From Lachnospiraceae bacterium (lineage in GTDB: Bacteria > Bacillota > Clostridia > Lachnospirales > Lachnospiraceae), in contig JAILNG010000229.1 of assembly GCA_024691875.1 (NCBI GenBank), positions 1-41,946 of the forward strand: a DNA stretch of 41,946 nt, read 5' to 3'. Position 1 is the stretch's first letter. The number at the start of each line of letters is the position of its first letter. The translations under genes were made by a program, and so were the position numbers. The notes below the pieces were generated by a model, which was not told the origin of the DNA, made no database searches, and saw only the letters and a list, made by a program, of their open reading frames with translations. This document shows positions 16,034 through 24,274 of the stretch, piece after piece.

Positions 16034-16930
16034 CTATTGTTTCTTTTTGAATTTGTTTCTTATTAAATTGGAGAAAAGTAAAGTTATTCCTCTTTCTTCC
16101 GGCGCTGTCTCACTTTCCTCGCCGTCGCTTAAAAGTTCCTTTGCCATATCTTCAATTGCCCTGGACGCTCCGGAATTCGGTGCACACATAGTAACGGGCG
16201 TTTGTTTCATGACTGCCTTTGACACCTGATCATCCTGAGGGATGGATCCCAAGAATTCCAAAGAAATGTTAAGGAATCTGTCCACCACGTTCTTCATGTT
16301 CTCATAAAGCACGTTTCTTCCTTCGTCTTCGTTTCTTACACGATTGGCGATCATCTTTATCGTAGTGCTGCTCTTTGAAAACTCGGATTTACGGTTGAGA
16401 GCTTTCAATAAGGCATATGCATCCGTGATGGATGTGGGCTCGGGTGTGGCGATCAAAAGTACTTCATTTGATGATGCCACAAATTCCAGAACACTGTCGG
16501 AGATTCCCGCACCTGTGTCTATAATTATTACATCGGCAAGTTCATCCAATTCCACAAGCTTTTTTGTAAGATAGATGCACTGCTCTCTGTTCATACGGGC
16601 GAGTTCCTGTATGCCGGATCCGCCGGAAATGAACTTGATCCCTTCGGGACCGTCCATGATTATATCTTTAAGATCCTTACCTCTGAACATAAGATCGGCA
16701 AGGTTTGCCTTTGGCCTCACACCAAGCATTACTTCGATGTTGGCAAGACCGAAATCGGCGTCCAAAAGGACTACTCTTTTTCCCATTCTGCTGATACAGA
16801 TCGCAAGATTTAAGGAAATGCTGGACTTTCCGACGCCTCCTTTACCGCTGGTAACGGTGATCACACGGGCAGATGGCTTTTCCTCGGTTGCGGAAACCAT
16901 TTGTCTTAATACTGTAGCCTGATCCATCAT
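16034..16930 (-). CDS. flhG: FlhG/YlxH MinD-like ATPase
   Basis: 298 aa. It has a deviant Walker A, SGKGGVGKSS (about 28-37), a D-x-D-F-G-L-A-N switch (LLDADFGLANIEVMLGV) and IIIDTGAGI, all typical of MinD/ParA ATPases. The N-terminal DQATVLRQM matches the DQAxxLR helix by which FlhG stimulates the FlhF GTPase. FlhG limits flagellar number and helps place the C-ring. The C-terminal part has an amphipathic membrane-targeting look (ITLLFSNLIRNKFKKKQ). The ATG follows GGGAGGTGTCGA, and the gene overlaps flhF by 4 nt (ATGA), indicating coupling. Confidence 0.95.
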   Translation of the reverse strand: MMDQATVLRQMVSATEEKPSARVITVTSGKGGVGKSSISLNLAICISRMGKRVVLLDADFGLANIEVMLGVRPKANLADLMFRGKDLKDIIMDGPEGIKFISGGSGIQELARMNREQCIYLTKKLVELDELADVIIIDTGAGISDSVLEFVASSNEVLLIATPEPTSITDAYALLKALNRKSEFSKSSTTIKMIANRVRNEDEGRNVLYENMKNVVDRFLNISLEFLGSIPQDDQVSKAVMKQTPVTMCAPNSGASRAIEDMAKELLSDGEESETAPEERGITLLFSNLIRNKFKKKQ

Positions 16931-18144
16931 TCGACACCTCCCAGCAATTGCTTGGCAATACTTTGAGGATTGATCCTGCTGATGTCATCGGGAACGTTCT
17001 GCCCATTCGTTGAGTAGGAAAGAGGTGCATCCGTGAGCATCTTTACATTTAAAATGTTTCCGATGCAATCTGTCTCATCCAGTTTCGTAAAGATCAGGCT
17101 GTAATCCGAGATCTCCGAATAGCCCTCTGTAATGGTTACAAGGTCCTTGTATTTGGTGGTTGCGGAAAGAACGAGATAAACGTCTCTCTTTTCTTCCGGA
17201 ACCGAGAAGATCAGTTTCTCAATATCATCTCTTTGTTCCTTGTTTTTCAAGGTTCGACCGGCCGTATCGATCAAAACGGCATCATAGCCGGAGAAATCCT
17301 CCATTGCCTCCTTCATCTCCGCATCTGAATAGATGACTTTTAATGGAATGTTCAAAATGGAAGCATAGCTTCTGAGCTGATCAATGGCTGCAAGCCTGTA
17401 AGTGTCTGCGGTAAAAAGCGCAACTTTGGCTTTAAGTCCCAGCTTCAGGCTGGAAGCAAGCTTCGCGATCGTGGTGGTCTTTCCTACACCTGTAGGACCT
17501 ATAAAAAAGATGAATCGCGTCTTACCGTCAGTAATTTTGATAGTCTGGGTTTGGCCCAGTTTCAGAACCAGTTTCTGGTAAATGTTTGAAAGGATCGTTT
17601 TTACGTCGGAATCAGGTTTTATAACACTTTCGATCTCTGCGATCAATTTGTTTGCGTAAACCTCTTCAACCTCATTTGACAGTAATTTGTTGTATATCAT
17701 CTTAATGCAGGTCATGGAGGGGCTTTCCGGTTTTTCTTCAGGTTCTACTCTTGTAGTTTGTTCCACTGTCGGTGTTTCCTTTTTCTGTTTCTCAAGCATA
17801 TTTTGAATGTTGTCAAGGACCTGTTCAATAGGGAAGCTCTTTTCATCATCCTTTGCAAGCACCGCTTCGAAGTTTGCGGGTTTGCTTGCCTTTGCAAAAT
17901 CAGCCGCATTCTTTGCATATGCATTCAAATTTGCCTTCGGCGCCGCATTAAACTGCTTTTTCTGGTAATCCGTCTCAGTTTCTACGGAAGCAGTTACTTC
18001 AACCACGGACTTTTTAAAAAGCTTAAAGAGTCCCTTGGGTTTGATCCGCGTAATATGTGTAATTATAACGTCCTTCCCCAGCTCAGCCTTGGCTTTTTCC
18101 AGAGCTTCCTGCTCGGTAGGCGCTTCATATTTTTTTATAAGCAT
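16927..18144 (-). CDS. flhF: Flagellar biosynthesis GTPase FlhF
   Basis: 405 aa. The N-terminal B domain begins MLIKKYEAPTEQEALEKAKAELGKDVIIT. A Lys/Glu-rich stretch leads to an SRP-type NG GTPase domain with G1 GPTGVGKTTT (about 216-225), DTAGRT and TKLDETDCIG. FlhF marks the site where the flagellum is built and forms a dimer stimulated by FlhG. The start ATG lies one base after the flhA stop and has only a weak upstream GGTG. The order flhA-flhF-flhG is conserved in Firmicutes. Confidence 0.96.
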   Translation of the reverse strand: MLIKKYEAPTEQEALEKAKAELGKDVIITHITRIKPKGLFKLFKKSVVEVTASVETETDYQKKQFNAAPKANLNAYAKNAADFAKASKPANFEAVLAKDDEKSFPIEQVLDNIQNMLEKQKKETPTVEQTTRVEPEEKPESPSMTCIKMIYNKLLSNEVEEVYANKLIAEIESVIKPDSDVKTILSNIYQKLVLKLGQTQTIKITDGKTRFIFFIGPTGVGKTTTIAKLASSLKLGLKAKVALFTADTYRLAAIDQLRSYASILNIPLKVIYSDAEMKEAMEDFSGYDAVLIDTAGRTLKNKEQRDDIEKLIFSVPEEKRDVYLVLSATTKYKDLVTITEGYSEISDYSLIFTKLDETDCIGNILNVKMLTDAPLSYSTNGQNVPDDISRINPQSIAKQLLGGVE

Positions 18145-18145
18145 A

Positions 18146-20185
18146 TCAGATCGTCACCATCCCTACAGATTGTATTTCTACGTTTGATTCAATCTCATTG
18201 TATGAGATCACAATCAGGTCATTAAAGTAATCCTTAGTCATCCTCTTAAAGTACATACGAACAATGGGTGATGTAATAATGATGGGATTTCCGCCAAGAT
18301 TTTCCAGCTTTTCAACCTCATCTTTTACTGACTTCATTATCCTCTGGTTCTTTTCCGGATCAATGGCTATGTATGAGCCCTGTTCCGTTTGTTTGACAGA
18401 ATTCATGATCTCCTGCTCGATCTTGGGATCAAGCGTAACCACATTGGTCTGCGTGTTGGCAGGAAAATACTTTGTTGAAATAAAACGCTTTATGCTGGGG
18501 CTTTGACGTACATATTCCGTAAGTACATCAGTGTCCCTTGTCGATGCTGAATAATCTGCAAGCGTTTCGAATATAGTAACAAGGTCTCGGATAGAGATTC
18601 CTTCTCTGAGCAGGTTTTGAAGTACTTTTTGAACTTCACCGATACCCATAAGCTTGGGAATAAGTTCCGTAACAACCGTTGCATTGTTTTCCTGAAGATT
18701 GTTGACCAGATTCTGCACATCCTGTCTTGTAAGCAATTCATCAAGGTGCTGCTTGATAACCTCCGTAAGATGCGTTGCAATGATCGAAGGCGGATCCACA
18801 ACCGTGTATCCGAAAGATTCCGCTCTTTCTCTCTGGCTTTCCGTGATCCAAATGGCAGGCAAGTGGAATGAAGGCTCGAAAGTCGGTATTCCCGTGATCT
18901 CTTCTTCTACATAACCGGGATTCATGGCCATATAGTGATCAAACAGTATCTCTCCGTCCGATACCTGTATGCCTTTAATTTTGATTATGTACTGGTTGGG
19001 ATTCAGCTGAATGTTATCACGCATACGTATCGTGGGAACAACGCAGCCGTACTCCAAAGCGATCTGTCGTCTGATCAAAACCACACGATCCAGAAGATCC
19101 CCGCCCTGATTTGCGTCGGCCAGAGGAATGATTCCGTAACCAAACTCAAGTTCAATAGAATCAACATTAAGCAACTGAACAACATTCTCGGGCTTTCTGA
19201 TCTCCTCCGCACTGGTGTCCACTTCCGAAACCTCGTTTTCCACCTTTGCGACCTCGATCTTGCTTTGAATGGATCTCGCTGTTATCACAAAGGCAACTCC
19301 GTAAACGGCAAAGACTAATGTAGGGAGCTTTGTGAAAAGGCCAAGAACTATCATTGCGCCGCCTACGATGTAGAGGACTTTGGGAATTGAAAACAGCTGG
19401 CCTAAAAGCAGATCGCCCGTGTCCGTCTCTGAGGAGACCTTTGTAACCACAATACCTGTCGAAAGTGAAATTATAAGGGACGGGATCTGAGAAACAAGAC
19501 CGTCACCGATGGTAAGCAAAGCATAGTTGTTAAGGGCCGTTGTTGCATCCATATTGAGGAACAGCATTCCCGTAACAAGACCTCCCACCATGTTGATCAG
19601 AGTGATCAACAATCCGGCTGTGGCATCTCCCTTAACGTACTTTGTAGCACCGTCCATTGCGCCAAAGAAGCTGGATTCGTCCTGTATCTTCTTTCTTCTT
19701 GCCTGAGCCTCTTTGTCAGTGATCGCTCCCGTATTCAGGTCTGCATCTATGGCCATCTGTTTACCGGGCATAGCATCAAGAGTAAATCTTGCGGATACTT
19801 CCGCAACTCTTTCTGAACCTTTGTTGATGACCATGAACTGAACGATGATCAAAATAATGAATACTATAGCTCCGATAACAATGTTTCCGCCTCCTACAAA
19901 CTGTCCGAAAGCGTTTACCACTTCACCCGCATATCCTTTCGAGAGGATGTTTCTTGTGGAAGAAACGTTAAGTGAAATACGAAAGATCGTTGTGAACAGC
20001 AGCATTGTGGGAAAGGATGACATCTGAAGTACATCCGTTGAAAACAAAGCAGTAAACAAAATTACAAAAGCGATGCCGATGTTGAATGCCATGAGCAGAT
20101 CAAGCAACCCCGTCGGCAGAGGCACGATGAGGAATATAATCGCACACAATATGTAAATTCCTATGAATATGTCGTTTTTCTTCAT
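18146..20185 (-). CDS. flhA: Export gate protein FlhA
   Basis: 679 aa (E. coli 692). The N-terminal half has about eight transmembrane segments, including the conserved FHIPEP-like region (RISLNVSSTRNILSKGYAGEVVNAFGQFVGGGN) and the cytoplasmic loop with DAMPGKQMAIDADLNTG. The C-terminal half is the soluble domain that docks export chaperones. FlhA forms a nonameric ring under the export gate. The ribosome site AAAGG lies about 12 nt from the ATG, rather far. It follows flhB after a 64-nt gap with nothing else visible. Confidence 0.97.
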   Translation of the reverse strand: MKKNDIFIGIYILCAIIFLIVPLPTGLLDLLMAFNIGIAFVILFTALFSTDVLQMSSFPTMLLFTTIFRISLNVSSTRNILSKGYAGEVVNAFGQFVGGGNIVIGAIVFIILIIVQFMVINKGSERVAEVSARFTLDAMPGKQMAIDADLNTGAITDKEAQARRKKIQDESSFFGAMDGATKYVKGDATAGLLITLINMVGGLVTGMLFLNMDATTALNNYALLTIGDGLVSQIPSLIISLSTGIVVTKVSSETDTGDLLLGQLFSIPKVLYIVGGAMIVLGLFTKLPTLVFAVYGVAFVITARSIQSKIEVAKVENEVSEVDTSAEEIRKPENVVQLLNVDSIELEFGYGIIPLADANQGGDLLDRVVLIRRQIALEYGCVVPTIRMRDNIQLNPNQYIIKIKGIQVSDGEILFDHYMAMNPGYVEEEITGIPTFEPSFHLPAIWITESQRERAESFGYTVVDPPSIIATHLTEVIKQHLDELLTRQDVQNLVNNLQENNATVVTELIPKLMGIGEVQKVLQNLLREGISIRDLVTIFETLADYSASTRDTDVLTEYVRQSPSIKRFISTKYFPANTQTNVVTLDPKIEQEIMNSVKQTEQGSYIAIDPEKNQRIMKSVKDEVEKLENLGGNPIIITSPIVRMYFKRMTKDYFNDLIVISYNEIESNVEIQSVGMVTI

Positions 20186-20249
20186 ATAATGTGCATGCCT
20201 TTCGTGTCAACAATTCATTCTCCCTTTGGGGAGTTTTCCCGAAGCTTTT

Positions 20250-21389
20250 TTACGATTTCAACCCGTAAACGTAAGCAAGGACTTCGGCTGTCATCTGATA
20301 GAGCTCTTCGGGAATTTCGGAATCCAGGTCCACATTGTAATAAAGCATTCTGGCAAGTGCCTTATTTTCAACGATCGGAACCTTATTCTCTTTAGCTGTA
20401 TCTTTGATCTTCTGTGCCAGATAATCGGCGCCCTTTGCAACAAGCACAGGCGCTTTGGAAACTTCTTTATCGTATCTGATCGCGCAGGCAAAATGCGTAG
20501 GGTTCGTGATGACAACATCAGCTTCCGGAACCTTTTGCATCATTCTTCTTTGAGATGCTTCACGCATCTTACTCTTGATCCTTCCTTTAACCTGAGGATC
20601 ACCTTCCTGCTGTTTGTATTCATCCTTGATCTCCTGCTTTGTCATCTTCATGTCTTTATTGAACTTCCAACGACGATACAGGTAATCGGCAAATCCGATG
20701 ATCAGGTAAATGAATGCTATCTTAAATCCAAGATTTATGATGAAATTGCAAATGTAAATTACTGCCGGCCAAAGCTCCAGCTGATACATGATCTTGATCT
20801 TATCCACATCATCCATGATGTTTGAAAAAGCAATGTAAAAGATCAATCCGATCTTTATTATCGCTTTTATAAGATCAAAAACCTTATCCATGGAGAACAT
20901 TCTCTTTGCGCCCTTCGCCGGACTGATCTTACTGAGTTTAGGCTGCAACGGTTTCGGTGTCGGTTTCCATTTAACCTGCATTACATTAACCAGAAATGCC
21001 GTTACAAACGCCAGTAAAAGGATGGGCAGACAGGTGATAAGTATCCTGATCAACGCTGTTCTGAACAGTTCAAGAATGTAGCCGTTGTTGGGCAGCTCCA
21101 CGGTGTAAACGGACATGGACCTGTAGCTTTCCGGAAATGCCTTCATCAGATTATCACTGATGTAGGTTGCAAAAAGCTTCAGGGAAATAAATAAGGCAAA
21201 AAGCATTCCCGCCGTAACCAGTTCCTGACTTTTACTGACCTGTCCTTCTTTTCTGGCATCTTCCAGTCTTTTCGCTGTAGGCTCTTCGGTCTTTTCGCCG
21301 CCCGCGCCCTCATCGGCAAAGAACTGCAGATCCATGGGAAGCATAAGCCTTAAATTATTCAGCTTATCAAATTCTTCCGCTTTGATCAT
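20250..21389 (-). CDS. flhB: Export substrate-specificity switch FlhB
   Basis: 379 aa. Residues about 25-55 carry the EKTEEPTAKRLEDARKEGQV signature, followed by four transmembrane segments and a cytoplasmic domain with the autocleavage motif Asn296-Pro-Thr-His (VVITNPTHFACAIRY). Cleavage between Asn and Pro lets the export gate change from hook to filament substrates together with FliK. A short cytoplasmic prefix (MIKAEEFDKLNNLRLMLPMDLQFFADEGAGG) is present. It starts 3 nt after the fliQ stop. Confidence 0.97.
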   Translation of the reverse strand: MIKAEEFDKLNNLRLMLPMDLQFFADEGAGGEKTEEPTAKRLEDARKEGQVSKSQELVTAGMLFALFISLKLFATYISDNLMKAFPESYRSMSVYTVELPNNGYILELFRTALIRILITCLPILLLAFVTAFLVNVMQVKWKPTPKPLQPKLSKISPAKGAKRMFSMDKVFDLIKAIIKIGLIFYIAFSNIMDDVDKIKIMYQLELWPAVIYICNFIINLGFKIAFIYLIIGFADYLYRRWKFNKDMKMTKQEIKDEYKQQEGDPQVKGRIKSKMREASQRRMMQKVPEADVVITNPTHFACAIRYDKEVSKAPVLVAKGADYLAQKIKDTAKENKVPIVENKALARMLYYNVDLDSEIPEELYQMTAEVLAYVYGLKS

Positions 21390-21392
21390 AGG

Positions 21393-21659
21393 CTATCCCA
21401 CGTAATAGGAAAAATTAAACAGTTCTCTCGTAAATTCTTCCAGATTTTTTAGGATCCAGGCTCCGGCAAGCATCAACACGATAAACACACCAATGAGCTT
21501 AGGAACAAAGGTCAGTGTTGATTCCTGGATCGATGTGAGCGTCTGAAACAAACTTATTATAAGGCCGATAGCCAATGAAACCAGCAATAAAGGTGCGGAA
21601 AGCTTTAACACGAGCACAAGAGCCTGTGAAAAGATGTCTATAAGCAATTGTTCGTTCAT
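21393..21659 (-). CDS. fliQ: Export gate protein FliQ
   Basis: 88 aa, as expected (about 89). Two transmembrane helices flank the conserved loop SLFQTLTSIQESTLTFVPKL, which is diagnostic. FliQ joins FliP and FliR in the helical export gate core. Its start overlaps the fliR stop by 4 nt. It follows fliR instead of preceding it, the reverse of the usual fliP-fliQ-fliR order. Confidence 0.97.
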   Translation of the reverse strand: MNEQLLIDIFSQALVLVLKLSAPLLLVSLAIGLIISLFQTLTSIQESTLTFVPKLIGVFIVLMLAGAWILKNLEEFTRELFNFSYYVG

Positions 21660-22441
21660 CCTGCACCTCCTCCCGTCAGGTAAGGGATCGCATCCCTCAT
21701 ATAGTAGATCATTTTATCGAAAATAAAATCCGAAATACTCGGTAAAAACATCATCATTACTATCAATACGGTAAGTCCGACAAAGATCTTCAGCTGAAAA
21801 CCAACAACAAACATGTTCATCTGCGGCGCGACCTTTGCCAATATCGCCAACAATGTATTGACTATCAGAATTGCAGCAAATACAGGAAGCGTGATCCTGA
21901 AAGCAATGATCATATAATCCAGGATGAAATGAACAAAGGATTCATATATGCTTCCCGAGATCGCAACGCCCCCTACAGGGACTACTTCAAAAGAATCTAT
22001 GACCGCTTTTAAAATAAAAAGATGCATGTCTGTTACGATCAACATCAAGGTTACCGCATAGCTGAAAAAAGTACTGCTGATGGTGATGTTCAGATTACTT
22101 GTGGGATCAAATTCCTGTATGTTTGAAAATCCTATCTCCATATCGAGCATTTGGCCGGCCATGGAAAGAATGTAATTTGCAAGTGTAGCAAAAAGTCCGA
22201 GTATCATACCGCAAACAGCATCCTTTAAAATGATCCCCGCATAGGCGATCACTCCGCTGTATTCAAGAGAATCCACTCCCGTCGTCATAAATACTATTAC
22301 GGAAAAAGCTACAGAGAGCAAAATCTTTGCTCTTTGAGGGACATTTCTTAAAGAAAAGAAAGGTGCGGTATAAACAAACCCTGTTATCCTGGCAAATATA
22401 GCAAGGAAAACATCCAAATTATCAATATTAAACGAAGCCAT
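21656..22441 (-). CDS. fliR: Export gate protein FliR
   Basis: 261 aa, typical length. It is highly hydrophobic with about six transmembrane stretches. Recognisable FliR features are the N-terminal VFLAIFARITGFVYTAPFFSLRNVPQRAKILLSVAFS and the later LAILAKVAPQMNMFVVGFQLKIFVGL. It completes the FliP5-FliQ4-FliR1 gate. It starts 14 nt after fliP and overlaps fliQ by 4 nt at its end; a tail of GGGAG ends the protein. Confidence 0.96.
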   Translation of the reverse strand: MASFNIDNLDVFLAIFARITGFVYTAPFFSLRNVPQRAKILLSVAFSVIVFMTTGVDSLEYSGVIAYAGIILKDAVCGMILGLFATLANYILSMAGQMLDMEIGFSNIQEFDPTSNLNITISSTFFSYAVTLMLIVTDMHLFILKAVIDSFEVVPVGGVAISGSIYESFVHFILDYMIIAFRITLPVFAAILIVNTLLAILAKVAPQMNMFVVGFQLKIFVGLTVLIVMMMFLPSISDFIFDKMIYYMRDAIPYLTGGGAG

Positions 22442-22455
22442 GGTTTACACCTCCG

Positions 22456-23337
22456 TTAATAGAAGGTCATAACCAACTGCTCAATTACCAATGACCAACC
22501 GTCTACAACAATGAAAAGAAGGATCTTGAACGGTGTGGAAATGGTTGTGGGCGGCAGCATCATCATACCCATTGACATCAAGGTTGCCGAAACAACCATA
22601 TCGATAATAAGGAACGGTATGTATATGATAAATCCCATATAAAACGCAATTCTCAATTCACTGATAATGAATGAAGGAATGAGTACATAGGTGGGAATAT
22701 CATCAAGGGTGTTCACTGTCTCTATGCCTGCAAGATTACAAAACAGTGTAAGGTCTTTTTCATTTCGTATCTGCCCGAACATAAATTCCCTGATAGGCTC
22801 CATGCCGAGATCGATCGCTTCTTCGTAGGTGATCTCGTTGGCTTCCAAAGGTTTAATGGCATTATTGTTGACCTGAGCAAAAACAGGCTCCATAACAAAG
22901 AACGTAATGAACAGCGCCAATCCGATCAGGACCTGATTCGGAGGTGTGGTCTGAAGTCCCAGCGCTCCCCTGACAAAATGAAAAACGATGAGAATGCGCA
23001 TAAAACTCGTCACCATTATCAAAATGGAGGGAGCAAGAGAAATAACAGTCAAAAGGATGAGTATCCTTAATGTGGTTGAAAGACCGTTATTCGCGTCATC
23101 ATCATCGTTGTTTGTCGTAATTGATATTCCGAGATCTCCGAGGTTGCCGTTGATATTGATGCCTGAATCGGATTTCTCATTCTTTTCTTCATCGGTTGAC
23201 TCGTCCTCTTCCTGCGCTGTAGTCTGTGCAGCATAAACAGGAACAGTTTTACAAATGAAAATAGAGGTTATTGTAAGGAACATACCGATAATTACAAAAA
23301 CAGAAAGCTTTTTGTAATTTTTCAAGCACTTCATCAT
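22456..23337 (-). CDS. fliP: Export gate protein FliP with acidic N-terminal extension
   Basis: 293 aa, longer than the usual 220-250. It has a signal peptide (residues 1 to about 36, ending VPVYAAQ), then an unusual acidic, Asn/Asp-rich segment (about 40-83, including NDDDDANN), then the core. The core signature is STTLRILILLTVISLAPSILIMVTSFMRILIVFHFVRGALGLQTTPPNQVLIGLALFITFFVM, followed by the C-terminal helices ending near VDGWSLVIEQLVMTFY. FliP forms the main ring of the export gate. The acidic segment would lie outside the membrane before assembly; its role is unknown. Confidence 0.96.
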   Translation of the reverse strand: MMKCLKNYKKLSVFVIIGMFLTITSIFICKTVPVYAAQTTAQEEDESTDEEKNEKSDSGININGNLGDLGISITTNNDDDDANNGLSTTLRILILLTVISLAPSILIMVTSFMRILIVFHFVRGALGLQTTPPNQVLIGLALFITFFVMEPVFAQVNNNAIKPLEANEITYEEAIDLGMEPIREFMFGQIRNEKDLTLFCNLAGIETVNTLDDIPTYVLIPSFIISELRIAFYMGFIIYIPFLIIDMVVSATLMSMGMMMLPPTTISTPFKILLFIVVDGWSLVIEQLVMTFY

Positions 23338-23375
23338 AACCCAATAACCTTAATTATTTGCTAAATGCAATTTTT

Positions 23376-23807
23376 TTACTGCTTATCATTATCGACGGGC
23401 AGGTCCTTGTTTTCATTCTTTTTCAAGATGGAAGCCAATACATTAGAGAACCCATTGACCGATGTACCGTTGGGCTTCTTTTCAAGGTTGATCTCGTCCT
23501 TCGATAATTCACAAATAACACTGATGCTGTCCTTCCCGACAGCAATCGCATAGTACTTCGTACCGATGCGAACAAGTTGTAAGAAACGATCTCTGGCTAT
23601 AGCATATGTTTCCACAACTTCAAAATTGCCCGTGTTTTTTCCTGCCAACTGCTTCGAGGCAACAAACCTCGTGGTAGCCCAGCATGCAACAAGGACAATG
23701 ATGAAAATCAATATAATGCCGAAAAATTCAAGCAGATTTTGCCCGGTAGATTTGATCCCCGAGGTCTTCTCTGCGGCATAAAGCACAAATGAACCGATAT
23801 TCAGCAT
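23376..23807 (-). CDS. fliO: FliO-like flagellar assembly protein
   Basis: 143 aa. A short extracytoplasmic N-terminus, one transmembrane helix at about 28-46 (FFGIILIFIIVLVACWATTRFVA), and a cytoplasmic domain with the FliO pattern VVETYAIARDRFLQLVRIGTKYYAIAVGKDSISVICEL. FliO assists FliP ring assembly. It lies two bases after cheY and just before fliP, the expected location (fliZ/fliO in Bacillus). The ribosome site is weak, suggesting coupling to cheY. Confidence 0.9.
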   Translation of the reverse strand: MLNIGSFVLYAAEKTSGIKSTGQNLLEFFGIILIFIIVLVACWATTRFVASKQLAGKNTGNFEVVETYAIARDRFLQLVRIGTKYYAIAVGKDSISVICELSKDEINLEKKPNGTSVNGFSNVLASILKKNENKDLPVDNDKQ

Positions 23808-23809
23808 AA

Positions 23810-24172
23810 TTATCCGATAACTTTTCTAACCGCCTCAAGAACTCTGTCCGCCTGGAAAGGCTTAACAATGAAGTCCTTAGCGCCTGCCTGAATGGATTCG
23901 ATAACCATTGCTTGCTGGCCCATTGCAGAACACATGATGATGTTAGCCGCACCGTCTTTGGAACGGATTTCCTTCAGTGCCTGAATGCCATCCTTCTCAG
24001 GCATTGTGATATCCATCATTACAAGATCGGGTTTTGTTTCGGAATACTTGTCTACTGCTACGGCACCATTCTCAGCTTCGCCGGCAATATCATAGCCGTT
24101 CTTTGTAAGGATGTCTTTAATCATCATTCTCATAAATGCCGCATCGTCGCAAATCAAAATACTCTTAGCCAT
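23810..24172 (-). CDS. cheY: Chemotaxis response regulator CheY
   Basis: 120 aa, a single receiver domain. Start ATG at 24172, chosen because AGGAG lies 8 nt upstream; a GTG nine bases earlier is too close to that site. Acidic pocket Asp9/Asp10, phosphorylation site Asp54 (LVMMDITMPEKDG), Ser in MCSAMG, and Lys in FIVKPF are all present. CheY-P binds FliM and FliY at the switch. It sits between fliY and fliO as in Bacillus, with a possible promoter of its own in the 102-nt gap before it. Confidence 0.97.
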   Translation of the reverse strand: MAKSILICDDAAFMRMMIKDILTKNGYDIAGEAENGAVAVDKYSETKPDLVMMDITMPEKDGIQALKEIRSKDGAANIIMCSAMGQQAMVIESIQAGAKDFIVKPFQADRVLEAVRKVIG

Positions 24173-24219
24173 AATCGTCACTCCTATCTCAATATTGTTT
24201 GAAAATATTATGCTTCTTC

Positions 24220-24230
24220 ATTATAGCATA
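24220..24230 (-). promoter_or_regulatory. Candidate extended -10 promoter before cheY
   Basis: The fliY-cheY gap has ATGCTATAAT on the minus strand: a perfect TATAAT (24220-24225) with the TGn extension, but no good -35. The start site would be near 24213, about 40 nt before the cheY start codon. It would allow cheY and downstream genes to be transcribed apart from the upstream operon. Confidence 0.35.
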
Positions 24231-24274
24231 AAACTCCAACAAAAGATAATCAAATGTGGGATTTTATCCTTTTT

